This document shows, piece after piece, positions 48,609-62,000 of a stretch of 64,000 nt of DNA. The DNA comes from Ovis canadensis (taxonomy: Eukaryota > Chordata > Mammalia > Artiodactyla > Bovidae). The notes under the pieces were generated by a model. That model saw only the letters and a list, made by a program, of their open reading frames with translations. It did not search any database and was not told the origin of the DNA. How positions within the stretch are numbered: the first letter of the stretch is position 1; each line of letters opens with the position of its first letter. The position numbers were made by a program, and so were the translations under genes. The stretch is from NCBI RefSeq assembly GCF_042477335.2, contig NC_091255.1:26142501-26206500 (forward strand), written 5' to 3'.

Positions 48609-50439
48609 CACTTGCTACTAATTCGGGTGGACTACGGGTTCTAATTTGCCCCATCCTACATGTGCTTGAAATAGCTGCTTCAAGCAGTTCATCTCTCTAT
48701 ATCTCTGTAAAATGATCTTTAAAGTGCCTTCTAATTCTATCTTGTGGGTCTTCAAAGACAGTACTTTTAAGCAGGATAATAAAAAAAATTCCAGTCTTCA
48801 AATCAGATACAGCTGTTCTGATTCCAAAGGTAAAACTTCTTACCTTGCTAGGATTAAACTAAGACAAACTAAATGTGTCTCTCTTTCCTGACAGGGAGCT
48901 GGGAAGAACCAATTCAGGTGCCTTGGGTTTCCTAGCACTAGAGCTTTCCCAGCACTAGAGTGTTAATAGTGCCTTATTGAAGAGAGAAAACACTAAGGTT
49001 GGGTCAGAGAAGCAATCCAAAGAGATCATATGTGAAGAGGGCCAAGAAAACCAAGAGCAGAATAATGGCAATATGGATAAATATTCAAGTAAATTCCCTA
49101 ACAAAGATTTCATTTTGTAGATATCAAAACTCCTAATACTTGTATCCCTTTTGACTACTTCCTACCCACCTTTTCTAAGTTTTTTTTAGGTGAAAACAAA
49201 ACACCTCAAATTTAGCTTTTAACTGTGCAAAGGGGCTCATAAACATTTCTGAATGAAAATCAGAATTCTGTCTCTATCCCTAAAACAGAGATCATTTTAA
49301 AAAAAAACTTTTTTCAGTAATACAAGAGGCCTGAAGGTTCTTGGTCAAGAATACATTGGCCTAGAATTTGTACTAATTTTTATCTAAAAATATAATTAGT
49401 TTGATGAAATTTATATAAGATGATACACAGTATCTATTACAGGAGAAGTATCTTTATCACCAACTTGATGAGGTATATTACAACACAAAAATCCTATGTA
49501 CACAGTATATTTCATTTTCAAATTGTGAAACGTTTCTGGTAATAAGTATGTACACTGAAAATAGAATTCTAAATTTGAAAAATATCTTAAGAGCAAAGCT
49601 TCACTACTTGCATAATAACTAAGGTAAAAATTATTACCTAGGTTTTCAGCCATTGAGTATGAACCCCAGAATAAGACTCTTATGTTTCATAAGAAAGAAT
49701 ACTTTCGAAAAAGGGGGAAGAAAATATGGAAAAAGACGTTAAAAAAAAAAAAAAGAACACTTTCCAGCAAAAACTCAGTCACATTTTTTAAAGATTATGA
49801 AAAAGAAAAAAAACCCAGACGATATAAGAATAATAATGAGACAAGTATCAATATTCTTTACCCATTCTCTAACTTTACCATAATGAAATCCTCAAGGAAG
49901 TACTTGAGTATTGAAATACAAATACACAATATTGGTGTTTTTGGCATTTTATACTTTAAGGGTGGCCAGATGAAGTCAAGAAAAAAGTGTTTGTAATTTA
50001 CTTTAAAACACTTCGGTATTTGCAATGTGGTTAAATGTGTTATTTAATGCAGTCTAACGGTATTCTAATTAGGAAACATAGCCAGAAGCTGCACTGGCAG
50101 GCCAAACTGACATCTCTAGTTTTGTGGATCAGCTACACTTAAACACTGCTTACTCTTGCAGTAAAAAGACTGGATAAGAACTTTGCGAGGCCTGTATCCT
50201 TTGCTCTTAGATGTGATACCCTAGGCTAAATTTCCATAGGATACTGTATTTTAACAGTTAATTTTTGGTTGATGTCTATTGAATGCTTTCTGTAAGACTT
50301 TTGGAAAGCTCCACCTCTGAAATTTTATAACTTCTTCTGAGTTCACTTTTCATGGTAGATGGTGGTTGGATTACCTAAGACAGAGAGCTGCGAATTGCTT
50401 AGATCAATTTTCTTTTTTCATTTAGACATGACATAAATG
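48609..50439. other. No gene or recognised repeat
   Basis: There is AT-rich sequence without SINEs for 1.8 kb. ORFs are short with no family features. Confidence 0.5.
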
Positions 50440-50770
50440 TTTGCCATGCAAACTGTAGCCATTATTATATGCTGTCCTCTCTGCAATGGACTACCTTTCT
50501 CCCACTCCATCTACTGTCTGCGCAACATCCTTCAAGGCTCAGGTATCACTTCCATACAGTCTTCTCTCTTCAATAACCATTGCCAGCCTGAGTTAAGAAA
50601 TAATCCACTTCTATTTTTACAGCCCTTTGCACACACTATTACACCACATTTTACACTGCTGAAGCATTGTTTCCTCCACTGAACTGTAAGCTCTGTGAAA
50701 ACATGTGCTATTTTCTTATATTACAAATATATATATCCACATATTCACCACCTAGCTTAAGCATTCTGCT
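50440..50770 (+). mobile_element. L2 LINE 3' end
   Basis: 'ccttcaaggctcaggtatca', 'acagccctttgcacacacta', 'actgaactgtaagctctgtg' match the L2 3'-terminal coding and UTR order. Confidence 0.75.
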
Positions 50771-50804
50771 GTATTTGCTGCAGACTTTTAAGAAATAAAA
50801 TACA

Positions 50805-50816
50805 GTGCTCGCTCCA

Positions 50817-50851
<35 letters not shown>

Positions 50852-51416
50852 TTAGCATGGCCCCTGCGCAAGGATGACACGCAAATTCGTGAAGCGCTCC
50901 CTGTTTTTTATACACAATGGAGTATTACTCAGCCATTAAAAAAATACATTTGAATCAGTTCTAATGAGGTGGATGAAACTGGAGCCGATTATACAGAGTG
51001 AAGTAAGCCAGAAAGAAAACACCAATACAGTATACTAACACATATATATGGAATTTAGAAAGATGGTAACGGTAAGCCTGAATGCGAGACAGCAAGAGAC
51101 ACAGACGTATAGAACAGTCTTTCGGACTCTGTGGGAGAGGGAGAGGGTGGGATGATTTGGGAGAATGACACTGAAACATGTATAATATTATATAAGAAAC
51201 GAATTGCCAGTCCAGGTTTGATGTAGAATACAGAATGCTTGGGGCTGGTGCACTGGGATGACCCAGAGGGATGGTATGGGGAGGGAGGTGGGAGGGGGGT
51301 TCAGGATTGGGAACACGTGTACACCTGTGGCGGATTCATGTTGATGTATGGCAAAACCAATACAATATTGTAAAGTAATTAGCTTCCAATTAAAATAAAT
51401 AAATTTTTTAAAAAAG
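50805..51416 (+). pseudogene. U6 snRNA-L1 chimeric retrocopy
   Basis: 50,805-50,909 is nearly all of U6 snRNA (GTGCTCGC...GCAGCACATATACT, 'gcatggcccctgcgcaagga', 'attcgtgaagcgctccctg', T6), with substitutions and a 3-nt deletion at ACAGAGATT. It is fused directly to L1 sequence in the same orientation ('tacacaatggagtattactc', 'ggtggatgaaactggagccg'). This runs through the L1 3' UTR ('tacaatattgtaaagtaatt') to an A-rich tail. AAAATACA flanks it on both sides (50,797-50,804 and 51,417-51,424). Confidence 0.9.
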
Positions 51417-51439
51417 AAAATACAATAACAGTTGAAGCA

Positions 51440-52870
51440 TTGTTTACCCCCACCCCCAACAAGAGGTAACTTCTACCCTATATTGGGTATTTACCATTCC
51501 CATGCAGGTCTCTATACTTTTGTTACACATATCGGTATGAAAAAATATTATAGAGTTGCATGTTTCCAACATTATTTGCAATATTGTGCATATATACAAC
51601 TTCCTCTTATCACACTTTATATTTATCCCTGTTGACAGTTCAACTGTACTTTTTTTGTATTTTTCTATATTCGAATGATCTGTTCCTCTATTGATGAACA
51701 TTCAGTTGCTTCAAGTTTTTCAGTTACAAATAATACCAGTATTTCTGTACATCTCCTTGTGTACACATCTGCTTTCTATACGACACAGATTTAGAAGTGG
51801 AAGTGGTAGATCTAGGAATATGTGTATCTCCAACTTTATTGATAATCTTGCCAAATTGCTCTCCCAAGTGACTGAACTAGTTTCTCTGTGGCAATATCTG
51901 TAGAGGTCCAAAATATTCTCTTCTTTAATAACAGATCCTCCAAATTTTAGATGGGTACATAGCTGACTAGAATACATATAGATAGTTTAAACAGTTTCTT
52001 GTAACTATCTGTGGCCATGGGCCAAAGTTCTGGCCAATAACATGTAAAACAGAAGTTGGGCCACGTCCTTAAAAAGATGAAACAGACCTTCCCCCTTATT
52101 AATTGGTATATGGTCATGATGGCCATACTGGAGTAGCTATCATGAAACCAAAGAATAAATGTGCCTACTAACGTTGACAGAAAAGAGCCTGTGTCATAAA
52201 TACTCTTATCAGCCCTATTCTCAGGACTCTTATGAAAGGAAAAACTCTCACTTTATTAGTTATAGTTGGATTTTTATTACACCAGAACGTGTATCCTAAT
52301 GAAACACTCTCATTTGCAGTGCACAAAAGATGTTGCTCCACGTCTTTGTCAACATTTTTATCATCAGACCTTGCGTGTGTGCTCAGTCATTTCCTACTCT
52401 TTGCAGCCCCACTGACTGCAGCCCACCACACTCCTCTGTCCATAGAATTTTCCAGGCAAGTACACTGGGATAGGTTGCCATTTCCTATGTCTGGGGATTT
52501 TCCCAACTGAGGGACCAAACCTACGTCTCTTCCATCTCCCGCACGGGCAGTTGGATTCTTTACCACTGCACCAACTTGTGAAGCCCATCAGACCCTAACT
52601 TCTGCCAAACTGATACAGGATTTTGAAATGATATTCTACTATTTTAGCTCAAATTTTTATGACTACTAGTGAAGCTGAGTCATCTTTTCATATTTATTGG
52701 TCATTCCAGTCTTCTCTGTGAAGTGCCAGTTGATACCCTTTGCCCATTTTTCCACTGGATTATACTTGTCAACTAAATGCTTTAGATATCCTAGATATAT
52801 ATACATAAGACATTGCAAAATACTTTTTTCTGATATAATCTTACTGTTGTGGGCTAATTTCAGTTTTCCT
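51440..52870 (-). mobile_element. Old L1 LINE (antisense) with Bov-tA insertion
   Basis: The forward strand resembles the reverse complement of L1 ORF2: 'gaacattcagttgcttcaag', 'cttgccaaattgctctccca', 'atttattggtcattccagtc', 'tttgcccatttttccactgg'. A Bov-tA sits at 52,371-52,585. Confidence 0.65.
52371..52585 (-). mobile_element. Bov-tA SINE
   Basis: Reverse Bov-tA: GTGTGTGCTCAGTCATTTCC to 'accaacttgtgaagc'. It is flanked by an exact 9-bp duplication CATCAGACC (52,362 and 52,586). Confidence 0.92.
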
Positions 52871-53149
52871 ATAGAAACAAAGAGATTAACATGGCTTTAC
52901 AGCACTTATCATATGAGGAGGCTAAGAATACAATTCTCATTTCTAATATGAAGACATCTTTCAGAAAGCAGAAAGTGATAGAACTACAAAAATGAGAGAA
53001 GAGATAAATCATTACCTACAAGTAGAAATCAACAAATGTTAACATTTATGTCAATAGCAGAAGGATGTTATTTACGTATACTTGGGGAACCCAAATGAAA
53101 TACTATTAAAAGTTTTTCCTTGGGACTGTGACTGGGGGTGGGGCAGGGA

Positions 53150-53281
53150 ACCATTGTTTTTTACTTTTTGGCTACATCATGCAGGTTGTGGGATCTTAGT
53201 TCCCTGACCAGGGATTGAACCCAGGCATGCGGCAGTGAAAGCACCAAGTCCTAACAACTGGGCCACCAAGGAAATCCCCTA
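53150..53281 (-). mobile_element. CHR-type SINE
   Basis: Reverse CHR: 'gggatcttagttccctgacc', 'atgcggcagtgaaagcacca', 'actgggccaccaaggaaatc'. Confidence 0.88.
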
Positions 53282-55059
53282 TTGCTTTTTCATTTGATCC
53301 ACCTTAGACTTTTTAAAAGCTGATAAGCAACACTTCAAACAAAAATTTTCTGTTGAAAAAAGCAATAGTATGAACTATGTATCAATTTCCAAGGATCGGG
53401 TGAAAAATCACATGCTGTTAATTATGAACTTCTGGAGTTGTTTCTTACCACTATTTACTGATTGAGAAACAGAGGTCTGAGGTACACTTGTCAATATCCT
53501 GATGGTGATCAGAGATTTTTTTTGACAAAATGAGAGATGAACATACTGAATTTAACAAACATGTATTGCTATGTGCCAGGCACTATGCATCAGAGGCTTA
53601 ACAACTTCTTTCAAACAACAAGGTAACATACTTATTACAACTGTTTACAAGATTTGCTTTCTTTCACCAAAACATATTCACTCTGGTTGTTCTTGTTTTA
53701 CTTTTGTGTTCTCAACCCTCTTATGATATTGCACTGCACCCAAAACCCTTCTAGGAACTAAAATCCTGATGCTGAACACTAATTTCTGTATTTATTTCCA
53801 TCTACAATCTGCAGCCGGGTCATAGTTGCCAATTACTGGTAATTCACTTTTGTTCTGACATCATGCTCCACCACGCTGATAAGACTGTTTGTTTCTTGGC
53901 CAAACCTTCCACTCTGGGACTATCTGGGTTTCCTGGTATTGACAGCTGTTAGGCAGGTCTCCACAAATATCAGCTTCCATCCAAGAAGTCCCACACTGGT
54001 AACCTATAGAACTAGTCTGCAGGTGTGTTTGGCTCACAGCAGTTTTTAAAACAAAAATATCTTTTTGCCTAATTTAAAACTATTTCTCACTTTTCTAGGA
54101 AAATGACATCTGGCAACCCTGATCAAACATTACACATGCATAAACCTCATTTAGAAGGGTCTTAACTTTGACACTCTCCATTTGGCTCATCTCACTCATT
54201 TCTACTATGTATCTGGTTCTTCTAGTCATTTTGGTTTGCAATCCCTACTCCAGACTCTTCTGTAAACTAGAGCTAATCTTTCACCATGTAGGAAAGGGGA
54301 ATTTTTTATTCTGATAGACATCCTATAGGAAAAGTTACTTCTAAGAAAATCTTTCCAATCTTCCTGAAAAAAGCACAAATTACAGTTTCTCAGTTTTGTC
54401 CAAGAGACCTTTACTGTTGGATAAGGTTATTCTTTAGCCAATCAGTAAGTACCTTCTAAAGATCCTGCTTTAAAGGAAAAAAAACAATTCTTGCTCAAAA
54501 CAACAGATGAGTCAGACAGATTTAAGTCACACAATGCTCAGATAAAGGCACATGTCTATCTGGACTGCTTGTTATGACAAAATTAACCCACTAATGGCAA
54601 GTCTAATTAAAATTAGCAATTAAGTGCCTCTCTTTAAGTACCATGCAGCAGCATTTTAGATTTTGGGGATGTACTGAATAAGACACCTGCAGTCAAGGGG
54701 GTTGCAGTCCAGTCCACATAGGCAACATTAATGGTTGAGTACTTGGTTTAAAGAAAGCATATATGAAGGTCAGGAAGGCTCTGGGATTTATAAGAGGAAA
54801 TAACCTCTCAACTAAAATTTGCTAAGTATAAAGATGAGGACATGAACCAAGACAAGAGGAAAAGGTGTTCAGGCAGAGAGAATTTAGAGTTTGAACAGAC
54901 TACCGTGGGAAAAGGGAAACTAGGAAGATAAGCAAGGGTCTCACTATGAAAATAAAACCTGAGTATATCACCCTTGACTTCTATCAATTATGCCACTTTC
55001 TATCATTCAGGCTTTATCCTGAGAGAAAAGAGGAGCCATTAAATGAGAACTGGGAAAAG
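53282..55059. other. No gene seen; old repeat relics
   Basis: 53,550-53,620 has a MIR-like phrase ('ctatgtgccaggcactatgc'). 54,640-55,050 resembles the unnamed ancient repeat also seen at 4.3 kb ('ggcagagagaatttagag', 'ttatcctgagagaaaagagg'). 53,620-54,640 holds nothing recognised. Confidence 0.45.
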
Positions 55060-55165
55060 TAGCTGCTGTTATTGTTCAGTTGCTAAGTTGTGTGTGACTC
55101 TTTGCCACCCCATGGCACCCTAGGAGTACGTCAGGCTCCTGTCCTTCACTATCTTTGCTCAAGTA
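55060..55165 (-). mobile_element. BovB 3'-end fragment
   Basis: 'ctgctgttattgttcagttg', 'gtgtgactctttgccacccc', 'ctgtccttcactatctttgc'. This is the inverted tail of a diverged BovB subfamily. Confidence 0.75.
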
Positions 55166-56100
55166 AGGGAACCACCCAACTTAAAAATGGTCCAAAGACC
55201 TTAACAAGAAATCTTACTAAAGACACATGCATATGAAAAGATGTTCCACATTACATGAAGGAAGCACAAAGTTAAATGAGACACCACCACACAGTTACCA
55301 AAATGGTCCAAGTCCAGCACACTAACGCCACCAAATGTCAAGGATGCACAGCAAGAGGAGCCTAACTACACTACTGCTGAGAATGCTAAATGGCAGCCAC
55401 TCTGGAAGAGTTTGGCATGCATCTGTAAAACATTTCACCATACAATCCAGCAACTATCTCTCGTCATACTTACTCCAAAGGAGTTGAAAACGTCAATGCA
55501 AAATCCTACACATGGATGCTTATAGCAGCTTTACTCGTAATTAATGAGCCTGGAAGCAACCAAGACGTCCTTCAGTAAGTGAATGGATAAACTGTGGTAC
55601 AGCCAACAGAGTATTTTTATTCAGCACTAAAAAAAAATCCACAAAGACATGGAAGAACCTTAAACACATTTTACTGAAACTTAAGTGTCTATATACTGTA
55701 TCATTTCAGTGTATAACATTCTGGAAATGGTAAAAGTATGAAAACAAAGAAACAAAAACACTAGTGATTGCTAGGCGTAGACACAGAGAAGATGAACAGG
55801 CAGAGAATTTTTAGGGCAATGAAAACATTCTATACATTACAATGATAGATAGGTCACTATACTTTTATTCCAACTCATAGAAAGCACATCTAGAGTGAAC
55901 CCTATGGTTAACTACAGACCTATAGACTTTGGGTGATTATGATGTATCAATGTATGGTCATTCATGGTATACACACACATACACCACTGTGAATGATGAA
56001 TGACTGTAGTAGGAGAGGCTTTGCTGGTATTGGGACAGAAGTTATCTGAGAAATCCCTGTACCTCCCTTTTAATTACTGCAAACCTAGAACTGCTCTAAA
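55166..56100 (+). mobile_element. Old mammalian L1 (L1M), 3' part
   Basis: ORF2 end and 3' UTR in order: 'gccactctggaagagtttgg', 'caatccagcaactatctctc', 'tgaatggataaactgtggta', 'gattatgatgtatcaatgta' and 'aacctagaactgctctaaa' at the end. Confidence 0.85.
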
Positions 56101-56215
56101 TCACACACACACTTCACAGAATTCCAGAGTATAGTAAAAGACATTAGCCATGAAGAATTGAATATGGAATACAAAGCGATACAAAGCGATAAAGGGTACT
56201 TATAGATATATCTTA

Positions 56216-56527
56216 AGGACTTCTCTGGTAGCTCAGCTGGTGAAGAATCCACCTACAGTGCAGGAGACCCCAGTTTGATTCCTGGGTCAGGAAGATCTGC
56301 TGGAGAAGGGACAGGTTACCCACTCCAGTATTCTTGGGCTTCCCTCGTGGCTCAGCTGGTAACGAATTCCCCTGCAATGTGGGACAACTGGGTTCCATCC
56401 CTGGGTTGGGAAGATCCCCTGGAGAAGGAACAGTTATCCACTCCAGTATTCTGGCCTGGAGAACTCCATGAACTGTATAGTCCATGGGGTCGCAGAGTCC
56501 AACACGACTGAGCGAGCAACTTTCACT
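56216..56527 (+). mobile_element. Bov-tA SINE, tandem (two-head) form
   Basis: Two tRNA-like heads lie in tandem ('ggtagctcagctggtgaaga' and 'cgtggctcagctggtaacga'), followed by one BovB-like body ending 'acacgactgagcgagcaact'. A 10-bp tandem ACAAAGCGAT x2 lies just upstream at 56,171-56,190. Confidence 0.93.
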
Positions 56528-57849
56528 GACATGGTATCTAAAAGTTAAAGCTTTTTATGTCCTTCATGAACTAGGAAGCAAAACCATGAGAAAAGTGCCT
56601 GTGTGCTGGCAGGGCAAAGAAGCTGACAAGGATTTGAAGAGATATGGAACCAATCAGTGGAAAAGGAGTTCTTACAAAGCATTTCTTCACAGCATCATGG
56701 GCCCAGTGAAGGTCGAAATGGTTTTGTCACATCCACATAAATACATCCACAGTATTATACAGTATTAGACACCACCCTGCAAAATTGTGTCAGTCTTCAG
56801 TAATATGTCATTATAACCAATGTTCTTCAAAGAATGTCTTTTCTAAGGTTAAGTTTGACATGTCCTTGTCAAGGGTCTCATTTGTGTATTTTCACAGCTA
56901 AGCATCCACTTTTATGTAATTAAGATCATAGTTACATATCACACTCTTCCACATATCACAAATAGCTACCATTTCAAAGAACCAAAGCTATGACTATTTT
57001 GACAACCAAGAATATACTGTACCAACTGAAGTAAAAAAAAATTGTAATCCTTTCTTGGTGACAAAAATTTCATAAAAGACAAAATTCACAAACAAATCTC
57101 TATCTTAAAAAAATTACTAAAAAACCCCCAAACCCCCCAACTATTGAGCACTTAGTATACAGTGTGCCAGACTTCAATAAAAGACAATTTTAAGGATTCA
57201 CTAAATCACAGGAATAAGTCATGGAACAAATACATTTGTAAATAATGGTTTGTTGCAGTCACTGATTCTACCTCTCAAATTCCAGGTACCGATAATCTGG
57301 AACAGCAGCACACTCAATTCTCTACCTTTACAGTAAACCGGTTTTCAGAAAAGTTAAAGTTCAGATTAAGCATTCAGTTATATGAAATAGGATTTACATG
57401 GGAGTAACGACTTTTGAAGTGAGAGATCAAAGCCTTACTACTTAAAAGTGCTAGAAAAAAAGGTATTTACAGGAAGATGACCCAGTGAAGGTCTGAGACA
57501 GACTGTTGTCAAAACATTTTAAGCTAGCCCTGGGGAAAAGAAGGAATTCTAGTTTTCCAACCAATAGCGGTCTGGCCCAATTATGGTTCTTGAGCCCTAC
57601 TACATCATGACAATAGCAGCAATGGAAAAATGGTGGCAGCGTCTGGTGATCTGGGAGAAGTTGCTTCTTAACAGCAGTCCAGAACCACAGCTCTCATCAG
57701 TAATGAACAAACACTTCAATTCCTAGGAGAATGCATATCCCTAACATGGCATTCAGCAACCTTAATGTTTATCTCATTCTCTACAACTTTTACTCACATT
57801 CCTCTTGTATTGATATATATTTTCCAGGCATTCCCCTAATACTTACTTT
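56528..57849. other. No gene or recognised repeat
   Basis: I see no identifiable element and no coding signature in this stretch. Confidence 0.45.
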
Positions 57850-58790
57850 GCCCAAACCCTAACAATTCTTCAAGACCTAGCTCAAATGCTACCTCTTTCC
57901 CAGGCAGGTGGAATTACCCCCACTCCAGTATTCTTGCCTGGCAAATCCCATGAACGGAGGAGCCTGGTAGGCTGCAGTCCATGGGGTCGCTAGGAGTCCA
58001 ACACAACTGAGCAACTTCACTTTCACTTTTATGCATTGGAGAAGGAAATGGCAACCCACTCGTGTTCTTGCCTGGAGAATCCCAGGGACAGGGGAGCCTG
58101 GTGGGCTGCCGTCTATGGGGTCTCAGAGTTGGACACAACTGAAGCAACTTAGCAGCAAACTTCCTCAGAGGGCATTTCCACTTTCTTGTATTAGCATTTA
58201 TCCTTAAAACCAAGACAACGAAGTTTTCTCAACGCCTTATAGATCCTCAGTATTTCCTAAATAAAGGTCAGGTGTGGGCTAAACCATGTTAACTATCCAA
58301 CCTTAATTCTTCTGTGCTTAGGCTCGGCATAATCTAACTTCTTCAGTGACTATCCAGCCATAGCAATTCGTAACTTCAGTTATCTTTAGAGTTCTGTTTA
58401 GAGCCAGGTTCTTGGCTTCTACCTAGTCCCTATAATGTCGACCCCACCCCCCACACCTTAGAATGGGCTTTTAAAAGTCATACATACTACTCACCAGCTC
58501 AAAGTCTTTGAATGACTTGCACTAGACTAAAATTCAAACCATGATCTGTGATCGGCCTACCTACTTCTCCAGTCTCCACACCCTTCCAACCCACCACTCG
58601 CACTTCACTTTTGTTCCTCAAGAGGCTTTTTCCCATGTTTCTGCACCTATTGTTCCTTTCGCCTGTAACACTCACCCAAAACTTTTTTGCAAGGGCTGGC
58701 TTCCTAAACCCTAAGCTCCAAGGTCCCTTTTGGGATGTTATCTCCTGTCTACAGGCGAGTATCCAAGCATATAATAGGCATTCATAAGCA
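57850..58790 (+). mobile_element. L2 LINE 3' end split by BovA2
   Basis: L2-like phrases 'cttcaagacctagctcaaat' before, and 'gatcggcctacctacttctc', 'tttttgcaagggctggcttc' after, a BovA2 at 57,919-58,157. The BovA2 is plus, 5'-truncated and ends 'gaagcaacttagcagca'. Confidence 0.7.
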
Positions 58791-58879
58791 TTTACTTAAG
58801 TTTAAGGTTTTCAATAACTGCCTATACCTAGACCCTAACTGCCATTTCCACTGGTCTGGTAGACATGGCTAAGTTGTTA

Positions 58880-59035
58880 CAGTAACTTTTTCTCACAAGC
58901 CTAGGCAAATTATTACCATCACTTTCAAGAAGCTAACTTGCTCAAGGTCAAGTTAGCTACTACTAAATGATGAAGATGGATGGGACTGCAAGGTTTAACT
59001 TTATGCTTATAGCCTAAACCACTATGCTACTTCTG
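58880..59035 (+). mobile_element. MIR SINE remnant
   Basis: 'gctaacttgctcaaggtcaa', 'ctaaaccactatgctacttc' match the MIR core and tail; it is diverged. Confidence 0.6.
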
Positions 59036-62000
59036 GCTCCATCTACTTGTTCAACCTAACCACCACCAATTACTCCATACCCACAGTATTAAAACTTATT
59101 TACCATTTTCTTCCAATAAACATTCCATATTTAGTAACTGTGGATTCCATTTCCCAAAGCACACTGAAACCTGTTCAGGACAGCTGATGTGTGTAATTCA
59201 TTCTCAGTATAATCTGTTCTGGATACAACTTAATAAATAGGGCTCAGACAAGTATCATTAATTAAGAAATGTAAAATTTTATTAATCTTTGTGAACAACA
59301 GACACTCAAATGTTAATTGTCAATCATTGCCTTGCAATAAAAAGACATTTGCTTTTAATAATGCAGAAGCAGAAATCCTTCCACCTTTAAATGAAGATCC
59401 AACCCAAAACTTGTTTCAGATATGAAAATAAAGCACCATTTTTCAAATGGTAGTTCTGGCTTTTTCAAAGCCTTGCAAACACTTCCAGACGAACTCAAGA
59501 GGGGAGGAAAAAAAAAAAAAAACAAGGCTTCAGGCTTCTTGTGAGCTCCAATTATATGGTTCCACACACGAACAAACATCTGGGAACATGTCTTCCATCC
59601 AAACCCTACCATTAGGCTAAAATTTAATATGAACACTATAAATATGGTCATCCATTTCATTTTTCTTATGCTCTAGCTTCCAAGTGGTATGTCAAGGTGA
59701 CAAAGTGCACTATTACTTATGCAAGAAAGCTTTACTTTAAAAATACCCACCCACCTCCCCCCTGCCCCACAAATCCTAGTGTTAATTGCTTGCGTCTTTC
59801 TTTTTTCATTAGTTTTAAAAGTCAGTAAAAATTCTAAGCTAGTATTTAATTACAACTTTTAAATCAGTAAGTTCATTTACTTACATTCAAAAGCTACCAG
59901 TCAAAAGCTGTTTAGCTAGACCATTTAATCATATACATATATACATGGACTAGCATTTAGCCTCCTTTTGTTTGTTTTGTTTAGGTTCTTCTTACCATTA
60001 TATCCCTTGTATGACTTGCTCTTCTTCACTTCCCTCCTTGCCAGTACAATGCTGGAGTGAAGCCTGGAGACAGAATGGAGGGAACCCACCTGTTCTCCCC
60101 ACCCCTTTGAGATCTTGTACCATCTCACAAAATGCTGTATCACTTTGGAAAGAAGCAGACATAGTGTTCAGATGTAAATCACCTTCCCTGCTGTAGCAAT
60201 TCAATGTTTTCACTTGAACCTCCATATACCCTCTTTTTATTAACAGCAATGGTGTACCAGGGAGCAGAGATTCCAAAATCTCACCACCTTTCTCTCTTAA
60301 TTTAAAAAACACTGCTTCCCTGAAAATCCACTGTTGCCTTAAGTAATATTTTACTATTATACAATGATTCCCACAATACTCCAGAAAGAGCACAAAGATT
60401 TCATTCCCATTTTTGATCAGTTGCCTATTATCTGTCAGATCTAACTGGAACTGAGAGTACAGAAGCCTTAAGGTAAACAGAAGGTCATCACTGGATTTTA
60501 GGATGGGGACATTTAAATAATTCTTCCTTGAAGATATTCTTTACCCGCCACTTATTTCTACTCTGAAAAAAGTTTGAAATATGAAATTAGTAAAGCACCA
60601 TAAAAATAAAAACAAATGAGACAAAGGAGTAAGGTACCTTTCAATTTAATCAGTGTGCACACAAACTTGTAAAAATGCTAGACACATTAAGTCGCAAAGG
60701 ATATTCAATAATTCTTGTTCATTTCTAGATATTACCTTAAACCATGGAAATTTAGCTATTTATTCAAGTATTACATGCATTTAAAGTTACATACTTACCG
60801 AATTTTCAGCGTCTGCTTATCCTTGCTAGGAAAGGACAGAGTTCCTTAGAAATATACTTCACTTTAAATCTTAAAGACATCAACTGAGGGTCCACACTTT
60901 GTTTAGTGCTTATCTAGAACAATACATCACCATTATCACATACTCAGATATCAATTTTCAGGTTTTAGAAGATGATCACTCTTCATACTAAAAAGCAAGA
61001 GTTGCCTCTTTATTACTGACTTACAAAGATCACAGCAGGAAAAACAATCTGAAAACATCCTTAGCATATATTGACATTAGCTAGGATGTGACTAAAAGCT
61101 AAAGGGGGGAAAAAATCCATGTGATAAAATGATTAAACAGGGATCAAGAAATTAGAAATATACTCAAGCTAATTTCCACTGGTATACACAGTCCCAGAAA
61201 TCAGTATTCCAACCAAAGCTTTTCATGCAAGGTTAGAATGATTTAAGAGTACATTTGAAATTTTCAAGCTTCACTCACAGGCTTCTGTGTAAGCAATTAG
61301 TCTGCATGACCATTTGGGGCAAACTTTTCTTCTCTACTCTCAGTTAACTAACTGCTCAGGAATTGCTAGACAGACAGAAATTCTGGTCTTTAAATTTTAT
61401 ACCTATGTAAAATGGCAATCAAAAGCACTGAGAAAAAAATTTTCTGTCAACTACAAAAATATCTGTAAAAGACTTTCCTTAAATGTTAGTTTTGAGCAAA
61501 AACATTTTTCCTATCTCACCAAAAGGAAATAATTTACATGTTAAAAGTTTCTGAAGTTACAGTCTAGTAAGTGAAGGTCAGAAAAAAAGTGAGCCCTGAT
61601 TATTAGGAACTGTGAGGAGTTGATTCAGATAATAGCTGAAGAACATGGAAACTCAAGACACTGCCATCAAAGTGTCCAACTTTAGAAAAATAGTAATATA
61701 CGAAGTATAAAATATAGTAAGTACTCACCAGCAAAGCAGCTTTAAAGAGATGGTTTTAAGGAAAACCATTTCCACTGTATCTACACCATTTCTTATACAG
61801 ATTAAACTGTGAAAGGCAATGAAACTTAAGCCCTTAGGCAATTTTATATAAAAAACCAAGCTAGTATCTTATAAAAAATATTATCAGTTGATAAATCAAG
61901 GTCATTAGAACACTTAACTGAAAACATGACTTCCATATTAACATTGAGATGATCTGTTTTCAGTGGCTCATCACCATCCCAGTTTAATAGGAATAAAAGA

